Origin: Aquila chrysaetos chrysaetos
Lineage: Eukaryota > Chordata > Aves > Accipitriformes > Accipitridae
Assembly: GCF_900496995.4 (NCBI RefSeq)
Contig: NC_044030.1
Span: forward strand, 1,984,001-2,048,000
DNA: 64,000 nucleotides
Reading direction: 5' to 3'
Part shown: one piece after another, positions 49,601 to 59,999 of the stretch
Numbering within the stretch: position 1 is the stretch's first letter
Layout of the letters: the number at the start of each line of letters is the position of its first letter
The notes under the pieces: generated by a model
Seen by the model: the letters and a program-made list of their open reading frames with translations, nothing else
What the model was told of the DNA's origin: nothing
Databases searched by the model: none
Made by a program: the position numbers and the translations under genes

Positions 49601-52600
49601 ACATGTCTCCTTACATTTTAAGTAATGTCTGTGTTTATTGCGTGTACTGCACTTTCAGTTGATATTACGGCTACTGAAATTGCGAACAGTCAGCTTCAGC
49701 CGCTGCTCAATCATGACATTGAAATTAGCTGGAATTATAAAGAAAATACTACTAAAATCTGTTGCTGGGATTTAACTATCCATTTTGCCAGTCATATAGG
49801 TTTTGTTCATAATGAGATTTCATATGCAAAAGATTGTGTTGACATTCTGCTTCCATAGTCTTACAGTAACCAGAGTATCCCTAGCATCAGTAGGCAGTTA
49901 TTGTCTGTCCCTCTCCGTGTCTTTTACAGCTCTAGCTCTGGGTAATTATAATTTGGTGATTGCTTGGAGGCCATTTAATACTTGCAGATGTTTTTGCCAT
50001 CACTAGTGAAGAGACTTTTACCTGTACTGACAATTTGCTTGGCTACCCATGTCTTGAAATAGGTCAAAAAAGATTTGTAAATACATAGATTATAATGTGG
50101 ACCGTGATATACATGCCTCTGCTGTGGTCCTGTTCAAGAGCTAGTGTATGCCATCTCTTGTAATAGCAGCCTCCCTCACCTGCAGAAGCATATAAGCGCA
50201 TAGCAGAACTGTGGTTATTTTTTACAGTTACCACACCATAGCACAAGAAAATACCTTATATTTATGTAGAGCACATATGCAAAGCAAAGAAATAGAACAC
50301 CTATGTCAGAAATTCCTTGCATGTTTTATGCATGTTAAGATACGGTTAATTTTACATCATCAGAGAAGTGTTGCCCCACTAAATAAACTGCTTTAATGTA
50401 TGTGCACAGTGTTAGGTCCAGCTTGTCATAAAGTAGATTAACCATCAAGGTTAATATTTGTGTGGGGGAACAAAATAAGTATGTAGAATTATGACAATGA
50501 CAACCCATAATTAAGATCGCTAAGTAGTAAAATGGGATATTTTTTTTTCCAGATCTCCTTTAAGTTAAAGAACAGCTTGGTCTCAACATAATTTAAAAAA
50601 TAAGCGTTCACCTGCTACTAATTTCCTCCTTGGTTGCAAAGAGCATTATTTGTTTGGATGACTGAGAGAAAGAAGCTATTTACATAGCACAAATGAAAGC
50701 ATAGAGCAGCAGAAGAGGACATGTAAGTTAATGAAGAAGGAAGCATTAAGTAGTCTGCATTTGAAAGGGTAGCTTCTTACATGAATAACCCAAAATCTGA
50801 TGATAGGCTGCACGTGCACCTGATAGTACTTAAGGTCCAATCTTGCAGCCGAAGCTCATGTGAATAAACTCAATAGGTCTGATCTTGTGAATAAGGGCTG
50901 CAGGATCAAGTTCCAAATAAAATTTGCAGATGATTAGTAGAAATCCTTACACTCTAGTTTCAGTTTCTTTGCACAGACAGTTTATCATTAAACATTCCAG
51001 ATTTTCTCTGGCTAGTGAGACTTTATTATGTGCTGCACACCATGGATTAAGCAAAATTATGTTTATGTACCTTGACTTATTACTATGTATTTGCTGTTAG
51101 TTATTTAGCGGTTGGAGAAATTTATCTTACTGAGAGGACAAAATAAATTGATAGGGATGTAATATATAGGCTGGTTCATGGACATTTGCTTTCATGGCAT
51201 GCTTGCTTGGCTAGGGCTGTTGAAAGTTGTTGTTCTGTTCAAAGAGATTAGATGCCAAATACTTAACAGGTGTCTGTTGAGTGCATGTGAACTGAATTTT
51301 TTCAGTGTCTGGTATTACAGTCAAGTAAGGGTAAACTTTCATGGGGATAGCAAAAGTCGTCACTGAGAATCTAACAAACTCTTCCTAACTTTATGTCCTG
51401 TTTCAAAGTTAGAGTGAAAGCATCTAATGGAAATATTTCCCCCATCCTTATTCTTGAAAGTGGTTAAATCCCATTTTGGGTGGTCTCATTTGGAAGCGAT
51501 TTGATAGTGCTATTTCTGTGCATGTTGTGCCCCATCTACTAATGAATGTTGCAGAAGGTTTTTGCTTTAGCAAAATTTTACAGTGGAGTAAATGTTGCAA
51601 AAATGTTTAGAGTTGTACTATTTGGACAAAAATAAACAACTGAGCAGAAGAGAGAGATTGGGCAAGATCTCTAAAATAAATTGAAGTGTGATCTCGTTTC
51701 TTACTAGGCAGAGAAGTATCCACATGGAATAGAGACTTTTGAATGTACCAGTTGGAGGAAGAGCGTAAATGACACCTATCACTTTTTGGACACCAAGGTC
51801 AATTATAAATGCAGTTCTTTAGGAATCCGTGCCTCATTGGTTACAGGGTTTTTTCATACTAACTTGATTATTTTCAATTTGTGATAGGTAAGTGTGAAAC
51901 AGAAACATGACACAGAAGACTTTAAGAAAACTAGATAAAGCACCTAAAGATGGGGCAGGACATTGAATTTCTCTCTGACAGTAGTTCTTAAGCAATAAGT
52001 AATACATTTTCTTAAGGTTCCAGTCCCTGTACTTCACTCATTTTTGAACCAATGCCTTTGATAACAGAAAGAAAATGCTAGTAGGGGCAGCACAAAAAAT
52101 CTAAAACATGTATGTGTACTGTCTTTAGAATTTTAGAAAGATTTCAGCTTTTAACAATCTGTTTATCTTCAGTGTTTCTTTTTGGTGAGTGAAGTAGATG
52201 GACAGCAAGGATTGAAGACTACTTAATAGTACCTAAGGAAATTTAAATTTAAATATGAATCTTTGTTGCATGCAATATATTCATTTGCATATGCTAAATC
52301 CGCTTTCAAAATCTGCTGTTTGTGAAGACTTTTTACTGGAATGATTATGTCAGATGTGCTTCAGTGAACTCTTCTAGTTTGTAGGCAGCAATTGGCAGTA
52401 GGTTGGTTCATCACAGTAACATGACAGTACTCGAAAGGTTCAGAGATAGTTTCATAATTATTGTTAGCATGATTCTTGAAAGAAATGATGAGCATCTCAT
52501 AAACCCAGATGGGAATTTGTTACATTGTTGATAAATGTGTTGATAAATGTGTTTTACATTTTTAAATTGATAAACAGTGAAAAGCAGAGAAGATACAATA

Positions 52601-53832
52601 AGGCAGATGGTTGTTTATAAAGCACTTGCAAGTTGCTGCAATTCAAAGAATGGTACTAATTGTTAAAAAGAAGACAAAAATTGGAGTAGGGGGAGTGTTT
52701 CAATGAGTTAATCATGAGCTTTTTAAAAATAAAACCTTCAGCAGCTTTAGTTCAATTAGAACCATTCTTGTCATCCTGGGTTTATATGCAAAAGTTTAGA
52801 CTCTCAGTTCTTAATAAACTTTTGTACCAACCATTTTCATGTAGCTGAAATTAAAAATACAACTAATCCACCTTTTATCTAAATGTATCCATTCCTTTCT
52901 TTCTCCTTTTTCTTGTTGGGAAAAAACCAAGATTTATTGCACAGTAGAATAATTGAATTATCATTGGTCTTATTAATCATTCCCACTTAAAAACAATGAG
53001 TAGAGTAGAGAACTCCAAAATCAGTAGGGAGTTTGCAGCAAGGAAGTAAGATGGGATATAGTAGGCTTATTTTTTGTTAAAGGAGTGGTGAAAAAAACCT
53101 GGCTTTTGCCAACTAGGTGACTGGAAACAAATATATTTAAGCAATGCTTAGGCAGAATACAAATCAGCATATGTCATGAAACCAGTTGGTTTACCTTTGT
53201 CTTGTGAATGTTCAGTTCTTGTTTCCATCCGTGATATTAAAAGTTTCTATGAAAGGCAAAGTATTTTCCTACTGTTACAGCAGGAGTTTTTTGTAAACCA
53301 GAGATATGTAGATTACAGCTTTCATCAAGCAACCCTTTTAAAATATGTTTATTTTACCTCAGTTGCAGAACTCCGGAAGAGTTAGTTCTCTTTCACAGGA
53401 TTTTCAGCTTTTCCAAGATAAAGAATTTAACACTATCTGTGTTTTCAACAAGAGACCTATATCTTTCAGTTTTCTGGGAATATTTTTATTAAAATTCAGC
53501 AGAATAGTGAAATTTTTTAATAAAGCTGTATCAGCTGTGTCAGTCCTTAATAGGAGTAATTTGAAAGGAAAAAAATTCAATTATAAATCAATAGAGCGTT
53601 GTATTTCTGTATGTGCAAACAACCTAAAATTACTTTAAGATGCTCCAGCTGCTCAATTCATTAACTCAATCACAACTGAATTTTGGTATCTGTTATCTTC
53701 TGTTGATCACTGCAGCAGAAATACCCAGTTAGCATGCCTGAAGCTGTTAGATGCAGTTACGACTATTAAGGAAGATCAGTTCAGTAGGTTGCTTACTTAG
53801 GATTTTGAGAGGCTTAATACATAGTTATTCAC
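46652..53832 (+). other. Intron 4, mostly featureless
   Basis: No FAM172A exon found. A weak CR1-like stretch is listed separately (48530-48760). An open minus-strand frame at 47740-48078 remains unexplained. A canonical-looking minus-strand donor (CTGCAG|GTGAGG, around 50179) has no convincing exon attached. Confidence 0.4.
48530..48760 (-). mobile_element. Possible old CR1 fragment
   Basis: 'GGTCACTGATGTAGATGTTGAAGAGTACAG' resembles antisense CR1 ('tcattgatgaagatgttgaacagtac'). The following sequence is too diverged to follow. Low confidence. Confidence 0.3.
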
Positions 53833-54189
53833 CTTAACACATGCACTGTCTTGTCTGTAATGATTCAGGAAAGCATCATGCTCCTCCACAAATGGTGTCA
53901 ATTCTTTCTCACATTCAGGGTTTCCAGATTTGCCTCTTGTGCTTTTTGGGTAGTTGCACCTCTTAACTCTTTCCAGCATATCTGCCAAATCCTTGAGTTC
54001 CTCTCTTGAGTGATACCCTGTGTTGTTGGGGATAATACATGACAGATCTTTGAGGAGAAAAACAAAGAATTTTTCTCTTTTCACTGAATTAACTGGGGGT
54101 GGGGGGAGTGTGCATATGTTTTTTGTCTTCTTTCCAGCAGTGTAAATTATATAGATGTTATGGTACCTTTCTTTCACTTGACTGTAGAT
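53833..54189 (-). CDS. Candidate exon of an unidentified gene nested in intron 4
   Basis: 357 bp open in one frame, phase 0 at both ends. The acceptor is CCATCCTGTGTTATGGGGTGTCAG|ATC and the donor GTTAAG|GTGAAT. It encodes 119 residues with protein-like composition. Visible elements are IYSQVKERYHNIYIIYTAGKK near the start, LKDLSCIIPNNTGYHSREEL in the middle, and ECEKELTPFVEEHDAFLNHY towards the end. It has many charged helical stretches and five cysteines. It is not similar to FAM172A, to an LTR or to CR1. I do not recognise the family. It is in phase with the candidate exon at 54880-55185 upstream on the same strand. A chance open frame is possible, but length, composition and both splice sites argue for a real or recently dead exon. 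Confidence 0.45.
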
Positions 54190-54879
54190 CTGACACCCCA
54201 TAACACAGGATGGAAGAAGTATGTGAAAATGTTTGTAATTTCTAGAGTCAGGAGTTCAGCTTCTGTCCTCATTTCCAGTATATATGGCTCTATTTTAAGT
54301 GGCTTTTTTAAGATAAAACTTGACATATTATCCATCCCAGTTCAAATACGTGTGAGACTTTCACATAGAAGTAAAATAAATGTGTAAAATGTATTTGAAA
54401 GTGGTTTTGTTAAGTTCTATAACCTGAACTTGTTATTAGACATGATTAATTTTTGTGCATTAGACATGTACTTTTGTCATGTGCTGATGTTTAAGCAACA
54501 GTGGAAAATACTAAATGTAAGAAAAGGGGGTGTTTGTCCACTGTAAGCTGCAGTTCTACGTGAGACACCTTTTTCAATATTGTGTGTACTTTTGATTCCA
54601 TGAAGTTGGTTAGAAAAATACAAAAAATATAAACTTAAATGAAAATTGGAGGCTGAGTATTTTATTTTCGTATAATATTGATACAACAGGCACAAAGGGA
54701 GTGTTACTGTAGTTGGTTGTGCCATCTGAAGGTTGTGACATAAATAAAAGAAGGAAGTTACTCATAGTTCATGAAGATTGTAGGAAGGCAGGAGGTTCAA
54801 GCAAAAGAGAAAAATTTAGGACAGGTAACCAGAAGAAATTTTTTAATGGAAGTACTTGGAAAGTGCTAAGCATTCTTAC

Positions 54880-55185
54880 TGCTTGATCTTCAGGGGTTTG
54901 ATACTCGGTTTCCTCTATGCAATTAAATGTATCAAGATTGATTGTTACAGTTGATCTCAATTTTTCAGAAAATGTGTTTGGTTTTTTGCCATTTTTGTTG
55001 AAACAACTTTTTAATCCTGCTTTACTTGATACTGTGGAAATGCACTTCAAATTTTTTGAAGTGAACGTTTCTGTTGCTGTTAACTTACAGAGGCTTTCAA
55101 CTTCTAAGTTAAAACAAATGTCGTTTTGTGTATTAGTTAAAAACCGGTATGAAACTGCAGGTAGCAATGCAGGTGGGGAATAACG
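54880..55185 (-). CDS. Candidate exon of the same unidentified gene
   Basis: 306 bp open, phase 0 at both ends. The acceptor is preceded by a good pyrimidine tract (TTTCTATTTTGCTGACAGCTATTTTAG|CGT) and the donor is CAAGCA|GTAAGA. The 102 residues start RYSPPALLPAVSYRF and are Ser/Thr/Lys/Asn-rich, with LKSCFNKNGKKPNTFSEKLR and a final ETEYQTPEDQA. The composition suggests a largely disordered linker. No family recognised. It joins in frame to the 53833-54189 exon downstream and the 55691-55740 exon upstream. Confidence 0.4.
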
Positions 55186-55690
55186 CTAAAATAGCTGTCA
55201 GCAAAATAGAAATGATGAAACTGTAAGATAGGAATTGCTTTTGTTGTGGCAGAATGAAGTGTCAAAAGATGTCAGGACACAATGCTGATAGTTGCACAAG
55301 TTCTTCGAGGTTTTTCTTCAGCTTAGAAATTCATAGATCTTTCATTGAGGGAGGGATTTGGCATTTTTTTGCAGAAAGGGTATGATGCTTTTCACAGAAG
55401 TCAAACTGTTCACTGGAAAACAGTGTACCCACCCTACCCAACACTCAGGAGATGCAAACTGAGCTCCTTCAGTGTCTGTACATCCATATACATATGTGTA
55501 CAAATGTTGCTGTTTCTGTGAAAGCAACTACCCTCAAAGTCAGCACGCGTAAAAGATGTGAATGGCCAGAATATCATTTAAATAAGTGGCCAAGATATAG
55601 CAGAACTCATGAATCCTTTTCCAGTATTACGGTGGTATGACATTATGTTTGGTAAGCTGAGGATTACAGCAGTCAGTGTAGGGAATGCAC

Positions 55691-55740
55691 CTTTTGGGAG
55701 TTTCTGCCAGCCAAATGACTGATAAGTATCACATGCGTTA
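55691..55740 (-). CDS. Candidate 50-bp exon of the same unidentified gene
   Basis: The acceptor is strong (TTTACTGTTTTTATGTTTTAG|TAAC) and the donor is AAAAG|GTGCAT. With phase 1 entry from the exon at 55781-55931 it reads VTHVILISHLAGRNSQK and leaves in phase 0, matching the next exon. A second frame is also open (NACDTYQSF...) but does not fit the neighbouring phases. Very short, so supported mainly by splice-site quality and phase. Confidence 0.35.
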
Positions 55741-55780
55741 CTAAAACATAAAAACAGTAAATATGACATGTGCTGCCTAC

Positions 55781-55931
55781 CTGAATCAAGTGCAGAAGGA
55801 CGGAAGCAAGTCTCTCTGTCGTATGTATAAAATGTATGGACAAGATTGATCATTGTGATCCACACGTGCTTGTACTTGTGAAGCTCATGCTGGCATGCAC
55901 TATTATAGTAATGGCTGAGGACCATATTTTT
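55781..55931 (-). CDS. Candidate exon of the same unidentified gene
   Basis: 151 bp, phase 0 in and phase 1 out. The acceptor is CATCTAGAACAG|AAAA (weak pyrimidine tract) and the donor ATTCAG|GTAGGC (strong). It encodes KNMVLSHYYNSACQHELHK, then YKHVWITMINLVHTFYTYDR and ETCFRPSALDS. The density of aromatic and hydrophobic residues in a helical pattern is typical of a folded domain, unlike the Ser/Thr-rich neighbours. Family not recognised. Confidence 0.42.
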
Positions 55932-55990
55932 CTGTTCTAGATGTTCATGTGGGCATAACAATGTCCCAGCAAAGGGCTACAAGAATTTAC

Positions 55991-56104
55991 CTTGTGGCTA
56001 AACCCATTAATGTGAAAACGGGCAATGTTTTTTTTAGAATTTACCTCTTGATGTGTCTTATGAGAGAGATCTTTGTGAGGGATGAGGAAACCTACTTGGT
56101 TCGT
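55991..56104 (-). CDS. Candidate exon of the same unidentified gene
   Basis: 114 bp, phase 0 at both ends. The acceptor is GTGCCTCTGCTCTAAAG|ACG and the donor CACAAG|GTAAAT (strong). It encodes TNQVGFLIPHKDLSHKT, then HQEVNSKKNIARFHINGFSHK. The open frame extends a few codons upstream of the chosen acceptor, so an earlier acceptor is possible. Separated from the 56929-57128 exon by an 824-bp interval holding an LTR and a CR1 fragment. Confidence 0.4.
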
Positions 56105-56199
56105 CTTTAGAGCAGAGGCACACTCTCCCGAAGCAGTCAAAAATTATGCGTTCTAGAGTTCAGGACAATTAGATTGAACTCTTATGCCTTTATACCTGC

Positions 56200-56603
56200 A
56201 GGCAGGAGTTCAGCCATCTCCAGGAAAGCAGGGCTCCATCACTCATAACGGTGACATGGGAAGATGAACGCTGTGTTGGAAGATAGCTCCAAACGTCCCT
56301 CCTTCCTTCTTCTTCCCCCAGCTTTATATGCTGAGCATGTCGATGTATGGTCTGGAATATCCCTTGGGTCAGTTGGGGTCAGCTGTCCTGGCTGTGTCCC
56401 CTCCCAACTCCTTGTGCCACCCCCAGCCTGCTCGCTGGTGGGGTGGGGTGGGGAGCAGAAAAGGCCTTGGCTCTGTGCAAGCACTGCTCAGTAGTAATGA
56501 AAACATCTCTGTATTATCAACAGTTTCCAGCACAAATCCAAAACATAGCCCCATACTAGCTACTGGGAGGAAAATTAACTCTATGCCAGCCAAAACCAGC
56601 ACA
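56200..56603 (-). mobile_element. Group C LTR, truncated at its left end
   Basis: Begins within the LTR at 'GCAGGCAGGAGTTCAGCCATCTCCAGG' and runs to the true terminus CAGCCAAAACCAGCACA. It is colinear with 32944-33564 from that point, without the 60-bp inverted insertion found there, and is the reference for recognising that insertion. It lies in an interval between two candidate minus-strand exons. Confidence 0.75.
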
Positions 56604-56654
56604 AGGTGGTATTGATATCTTGGGTATGTTTAGTGGTGGTACTGGTTATTATCT

Positions 56655-56765
56655 TAGAATCACAGAATAATTTTGGTTGCACCTCTGAGGATTCTGCAGT
56701 CAACTCCCCTGCTCAAAGCATGGCCAGCTTCAAAGTCACGTCAGGCTGATCAATTAAAAAATTGC
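56655..56765 (-). mobile_element. CR1 LINE 3' end
   Basis: Antisense CR1 terminus: 'TAGAATCACAGAATAATTTTGG' followed by 'CCTGCTCAAAGCATGGCCAG'. This corresponds to the usual '(atag)aatcatagaatggtttgg ... gctcaaagccccatcc' order. Short, 5'-truncated. Confidence 0.8.
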
Positions 56766-56928
56766 AGACTGCCTTTAAGCAGGAACACCCTAACAGTGAA
56801 TGGTTGTTACAGAGATCTATCTGCATACTCCAGTGGTGGAGCTTCCTGGTAGATGGGAGACCCTGGATGAAACTTGCTCCTGTGAGGTGTGAGTGAGATG
56901 ACCATGGTAGATGGGGCTAGGCTCATAC

Positions 56929-57128
56929 AGCTGTGAAGCTGGCTTCTAAGGGAAAAAATGTGCTGGTTTCCGAGTTTTGTAAGGTGGTCGGATGTAATGA
57001 TTCACTGAAGTTTTGTGAAGTACAGTATGAAAGCTTTGGAAGAAGCACCATGAATCTTACACAACTGTTAACCGTTTGTTCAGGAATGGTACTGAATGTC
57101 AGACTGTTACGGTCAGAACGTGACATGA
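56929..57128 (-). CDS. Candidate exon of the same unidentified gene
   Basis: 200 bp, phase 1 in and phase 0 out. The acceptor has a strong pyrimidine tract (CAACTGTTCTTTCTTCTCTGAG|TC); the donor ACAGCT|GTATGAG is moderate. It encodes about 66 Ser/Thr-rich residues including RNSLTFSTIPEQTVNSC and QNFSESLHPTTLQNSETSTF. It is the most upstream member of the six-exon chain whose phases all agree. Upstream partners are uncertain (see 59123-59369 and 59841-59997). Confidence 0.38.
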
Positions 57129-57199
57129 CTCAGAGAAGAAAGAACAGTTGCTTGCCGTATCAAAGCTATGGTTCTGTCATGTGCTGCTGTTAGTATGGA

Positions 57200-59120
57200 T
57201 CCTGCTGCCTGCTCCCAGATTCCTCTGTTATTCAAGGTTTCAGTTTGAGTGCATTTTGCTTTCCACCAGCTGATTTCTCAAGGCGTGTGTCATGATGCAC
57301 TTGAAAAGTATTACCTGATAGCATATATACCCCTGCTCAACCCCATTGCATTTGGCAAAAGTGCACTTTAAGAGAGTGTGTGCCTTGAGATCAATTTATA
57401 ATAGGAAAGGAAACAGCTTGTTTGATAACATGAGCTTGTACTCATAGCAGTCAGCTAGGAACAGAGCTCTCGTTTGTCCTGGGTTTCTATCGACTGTTCA
57501 GTTTACAGTGGCACGCCTCTTCTCACTGAAGTATTTTGGGAATGTCAGAGAGCATTGGATGCTACTTTACTAGGGACCACGTAAGGATTAATCATGAAGT
57601 GAGAGGTCTGATCAGTTCTTGCAGATGTCAACATAATTCAGTGCTCTTGGTCACAGTGATGTCTCGTATGCAAAAATATTTCCAGATGTGTATGGTTGTA
57701 GGTAGATAAAATTCAAATAATTTTCACAGTGGATACATTGAAATCAGCTTGTGGAAATGATCAAGGTGCATATTGAGTTGCAAGTATATGGCTTCAAGTT
57801 TGATCAGTTCTACATCAGTAAGCTAAAACTACAAAGTAATAAAATAATAGCATTAATATTTCCTTCTGGATCAAATTTTTCTTTGTACAGATACAGTATG
57901 ATTGGATATTCCAAAGTAAATCTGTAAAATGGTGTTCGCTGATCTTTCTGTAAGACAATTCTAATCTCAGTTCACAATGTGCCTAAGTTTTTAAAAATAT
58001 CTTTTCTTCCACTGTCTTCTAGAAAGTTAGAATCTTTGGTGAAATGCTCACTATAGTCTTGTGTTTATAAGTTTCTTGGGCTTACCTTTCCACCTCTACA
58101 GGAAACCAATTGAGGATATTGTCAGATACATTAGAATGCAGAATTCATTTGTCTGCAGTATTAAATGACCTACTAATAATTTTTGACATAAAAATAGCCT
58201 GTAAACCTGGAGACAATGTGGGTAAAGTGAATAGAAATTAAGTAAATCATGAGGTGAATACAGGTCAGAAGTGAAGGTTGATGCACATTTTTAGTACCAT
58301 TTCATAAAGATTTTTTTGGACAGGCTACATTCAGTAATAGAAAGGGTCCTAACTTAGATTGTAGTAACGTAATTTTGGGCTGATTTCCAATGTTCAGGAA
58401 TGCATATGTTCTTGATCCTTCATTACAACTCATAATTTTAGGAATATTTTGTTGGGAAAATAAGGCACATTAGCCAGCAGCACAAATAGCAGGAGAAGCC
58501 GCAATATTCGTTTCCCCTCAACCCAGCCAAAAACAGATTATTTGGCTGACTATCAAAAGGAGCAGCAGTAATTGTTTCCAGTATCAGTGGAGGCATTTTG
58601 CTGCTTAAAAAACCCAAAGCTTCCATTTCATTAACTCAAGAAAAGGCTTGGTCTCTGCCATCAATTAGGGGACAAAAATGGGATTCTCATGGCAAGCTGT
58701 GTGTTGCTGCCTGCCCATGCCTTGCTGTTGCCCATGAATTGTCGCAGGTGCTGCCAGGAGCTCCCAGTGCCTCTGCAGTAGTTGCTTGCCCTCTGCAGGT
58801 TCTGCTTCTCCTGGATGTAGGAGCAGTCCACGAGAGCAGTTCCCCACGCCTGAGGCACGAATGCAGCAGGACCTACTGTGGTGAGGGATGAAGTGCCCAG
58901 GAGCTCAACCATATCAGACCCACCTTGTGAACACTGGCCAAAAGGTAGTCCCAGGTTTACAACTTAGTCTCTGTAGAGGAGAAAAATGGGAAAGGAGAGG
59001 CATGGAAAACAAGATTATAGGCAAACGGTAGATGGTAATGCGATGACTTGACTTGTCAGCGTGCTTGCTGCCAAACTCTGTGGTGACATGCTGGTCTCCT
59101 TCTGCCTCTTCTGTCTGGAT
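57200..59120. other. Intron 4, unexplained moderately GC-rich part
   Basis: 58670-58870 is more GC-rich and open on both strands (for example minus 58661-58912), but without splice or family support. No FAM172A exon. Confidence 0.35.
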
Positions 59121-59122
59121 TA

Positions 59123-59369
59123 GGCCTCGAGCAGAACAGAGGGGGAGCGCCCATCAGCCTGTGTGCCCATTGCCCAGGTTATTGACTGGCAATAGCAGTG
59201 GCGATGAAGACGCTCAGTCAGTATGTGATCACAGCACCGCATGTTGTATAGAGCAATAAATATGATTTTGCAGTTGATGAAGGGCAGGTCATCCTCAATG
59301 CAGATTGTCTGCTCTGTTCTCATGGCATAGAAATAATTGTACCAAATTCTCTTGTCATAGAACAAGTTG
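59123..59369 (-). CDS. Possible exon or gene fragment, unidentified
   Basis: Open from an acceptor (CAGATTTTTGCCTAAAAG|CAAC) for about 245 bp to a stop at 59120-59122. The translation is strongly protein-like: NLFYDKRIWYNYFYAM, then EQTICIEDDLPFINCKIIF, then a Cys/His-rich part including MRCCDHILTERLHRHCYCQ. No convincing GT donor before the stop was found (GCG|GTGCTG at about 59212 is weak), so it could be a terminal exon or a decayed fragment. It follows in phase 2 from the 59841-59997 candidate. Family not recognised. Confidence 0.35.
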
Positions 59370-59840
59370 CTTTTAGGCAAAAATCTGTCTGATTCCTAAT
59401 CTCACCTTTTCATTTTATTCTCTTGACTGTTACTTGTGTTCACTTTATTTTATCTGATATATGGTGAATTTAAATTGTCTTTCATGTGTCTTTCTATTTT
59501 ATAATACCCTTTCACCGAACACAGAACGCTGCACAGAAGTCTGCAGGCTAGTGGCTGTGGTATAATTATAAATTGCACACAAGCATGCTGCTCACTGTTG
59601 TTGATGTCCATTTTCTTTGTCTGTATCTAGGTGATAAAATCGCCTACTTAACGTTTCTGTGAAATAGTACAAAAATTACAGAAACTGGATGTTAGGAAGA
59701 GGTTTCATTTTCAGACAAAATTTTGATATCATTGTTCAGTAGGAATTGTCATTACTTCCTACTTGGTATATTTGTTACTGATAACTACTGCATTAAACCA
59801 CTTGTCTAATCAAACATGGCTATTCTTCTGCATGCCCCAC

Positions 59841-59997
59841 CCCTCCAAAAGAGCAAAGGATTCCATCACGCATACTTCCATTGGGAAATCGACAATCACC
59901 AACATGAACCAGTCCTGGTCACATGGTTTATAAATGGACATGAGAATAGGCATTTGTGCAGTATTTTCTGACTCAGGCTGTTTCATAGCTTCACAGA
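59841..59997 (-). CDS. Possible exon or gene fragment, unidentified
   Basis: The acceptor is CGTTTTTTTTCCTAAAAAG|TC (strong pyrimidine run) and the donor GGAGGG|GTGGGG (weak). It is open in phase 1 and leaves in phase 2, matching the next candidate at 59369. It encodes CEAMKQPESENTAQMPILM, then SIYKPCDQDWFMLVIVDFPM and EVCVMESFALLEG. The hydrophobic beta-like core flanked by polar segments looks like a real domain. I considered a cysteine-peptidase (C48-like) fold from the 'DW..LVIVD' pattern but the expected catalytic His is absent. Confidence 0.32.
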
Positions 59998-59999
59998 CT

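Noticed and set aside
2896-56603. A full-length endogenous retrovirus between any two LTRs
   Set aside because: Copies of the same group are in opposite orientation or separated by host exons, have their own target duplications, and no gag/pol/env-like frames lie between them.
59841-59997. SUMO-protease (C48) domain for the 'DW..LVIVD' segment
   Set aside because: The catalytic His expected before the Trp is not there, and no downstream Asp/Cys motifs were found; the similarity is only a hydrophobic pattern.
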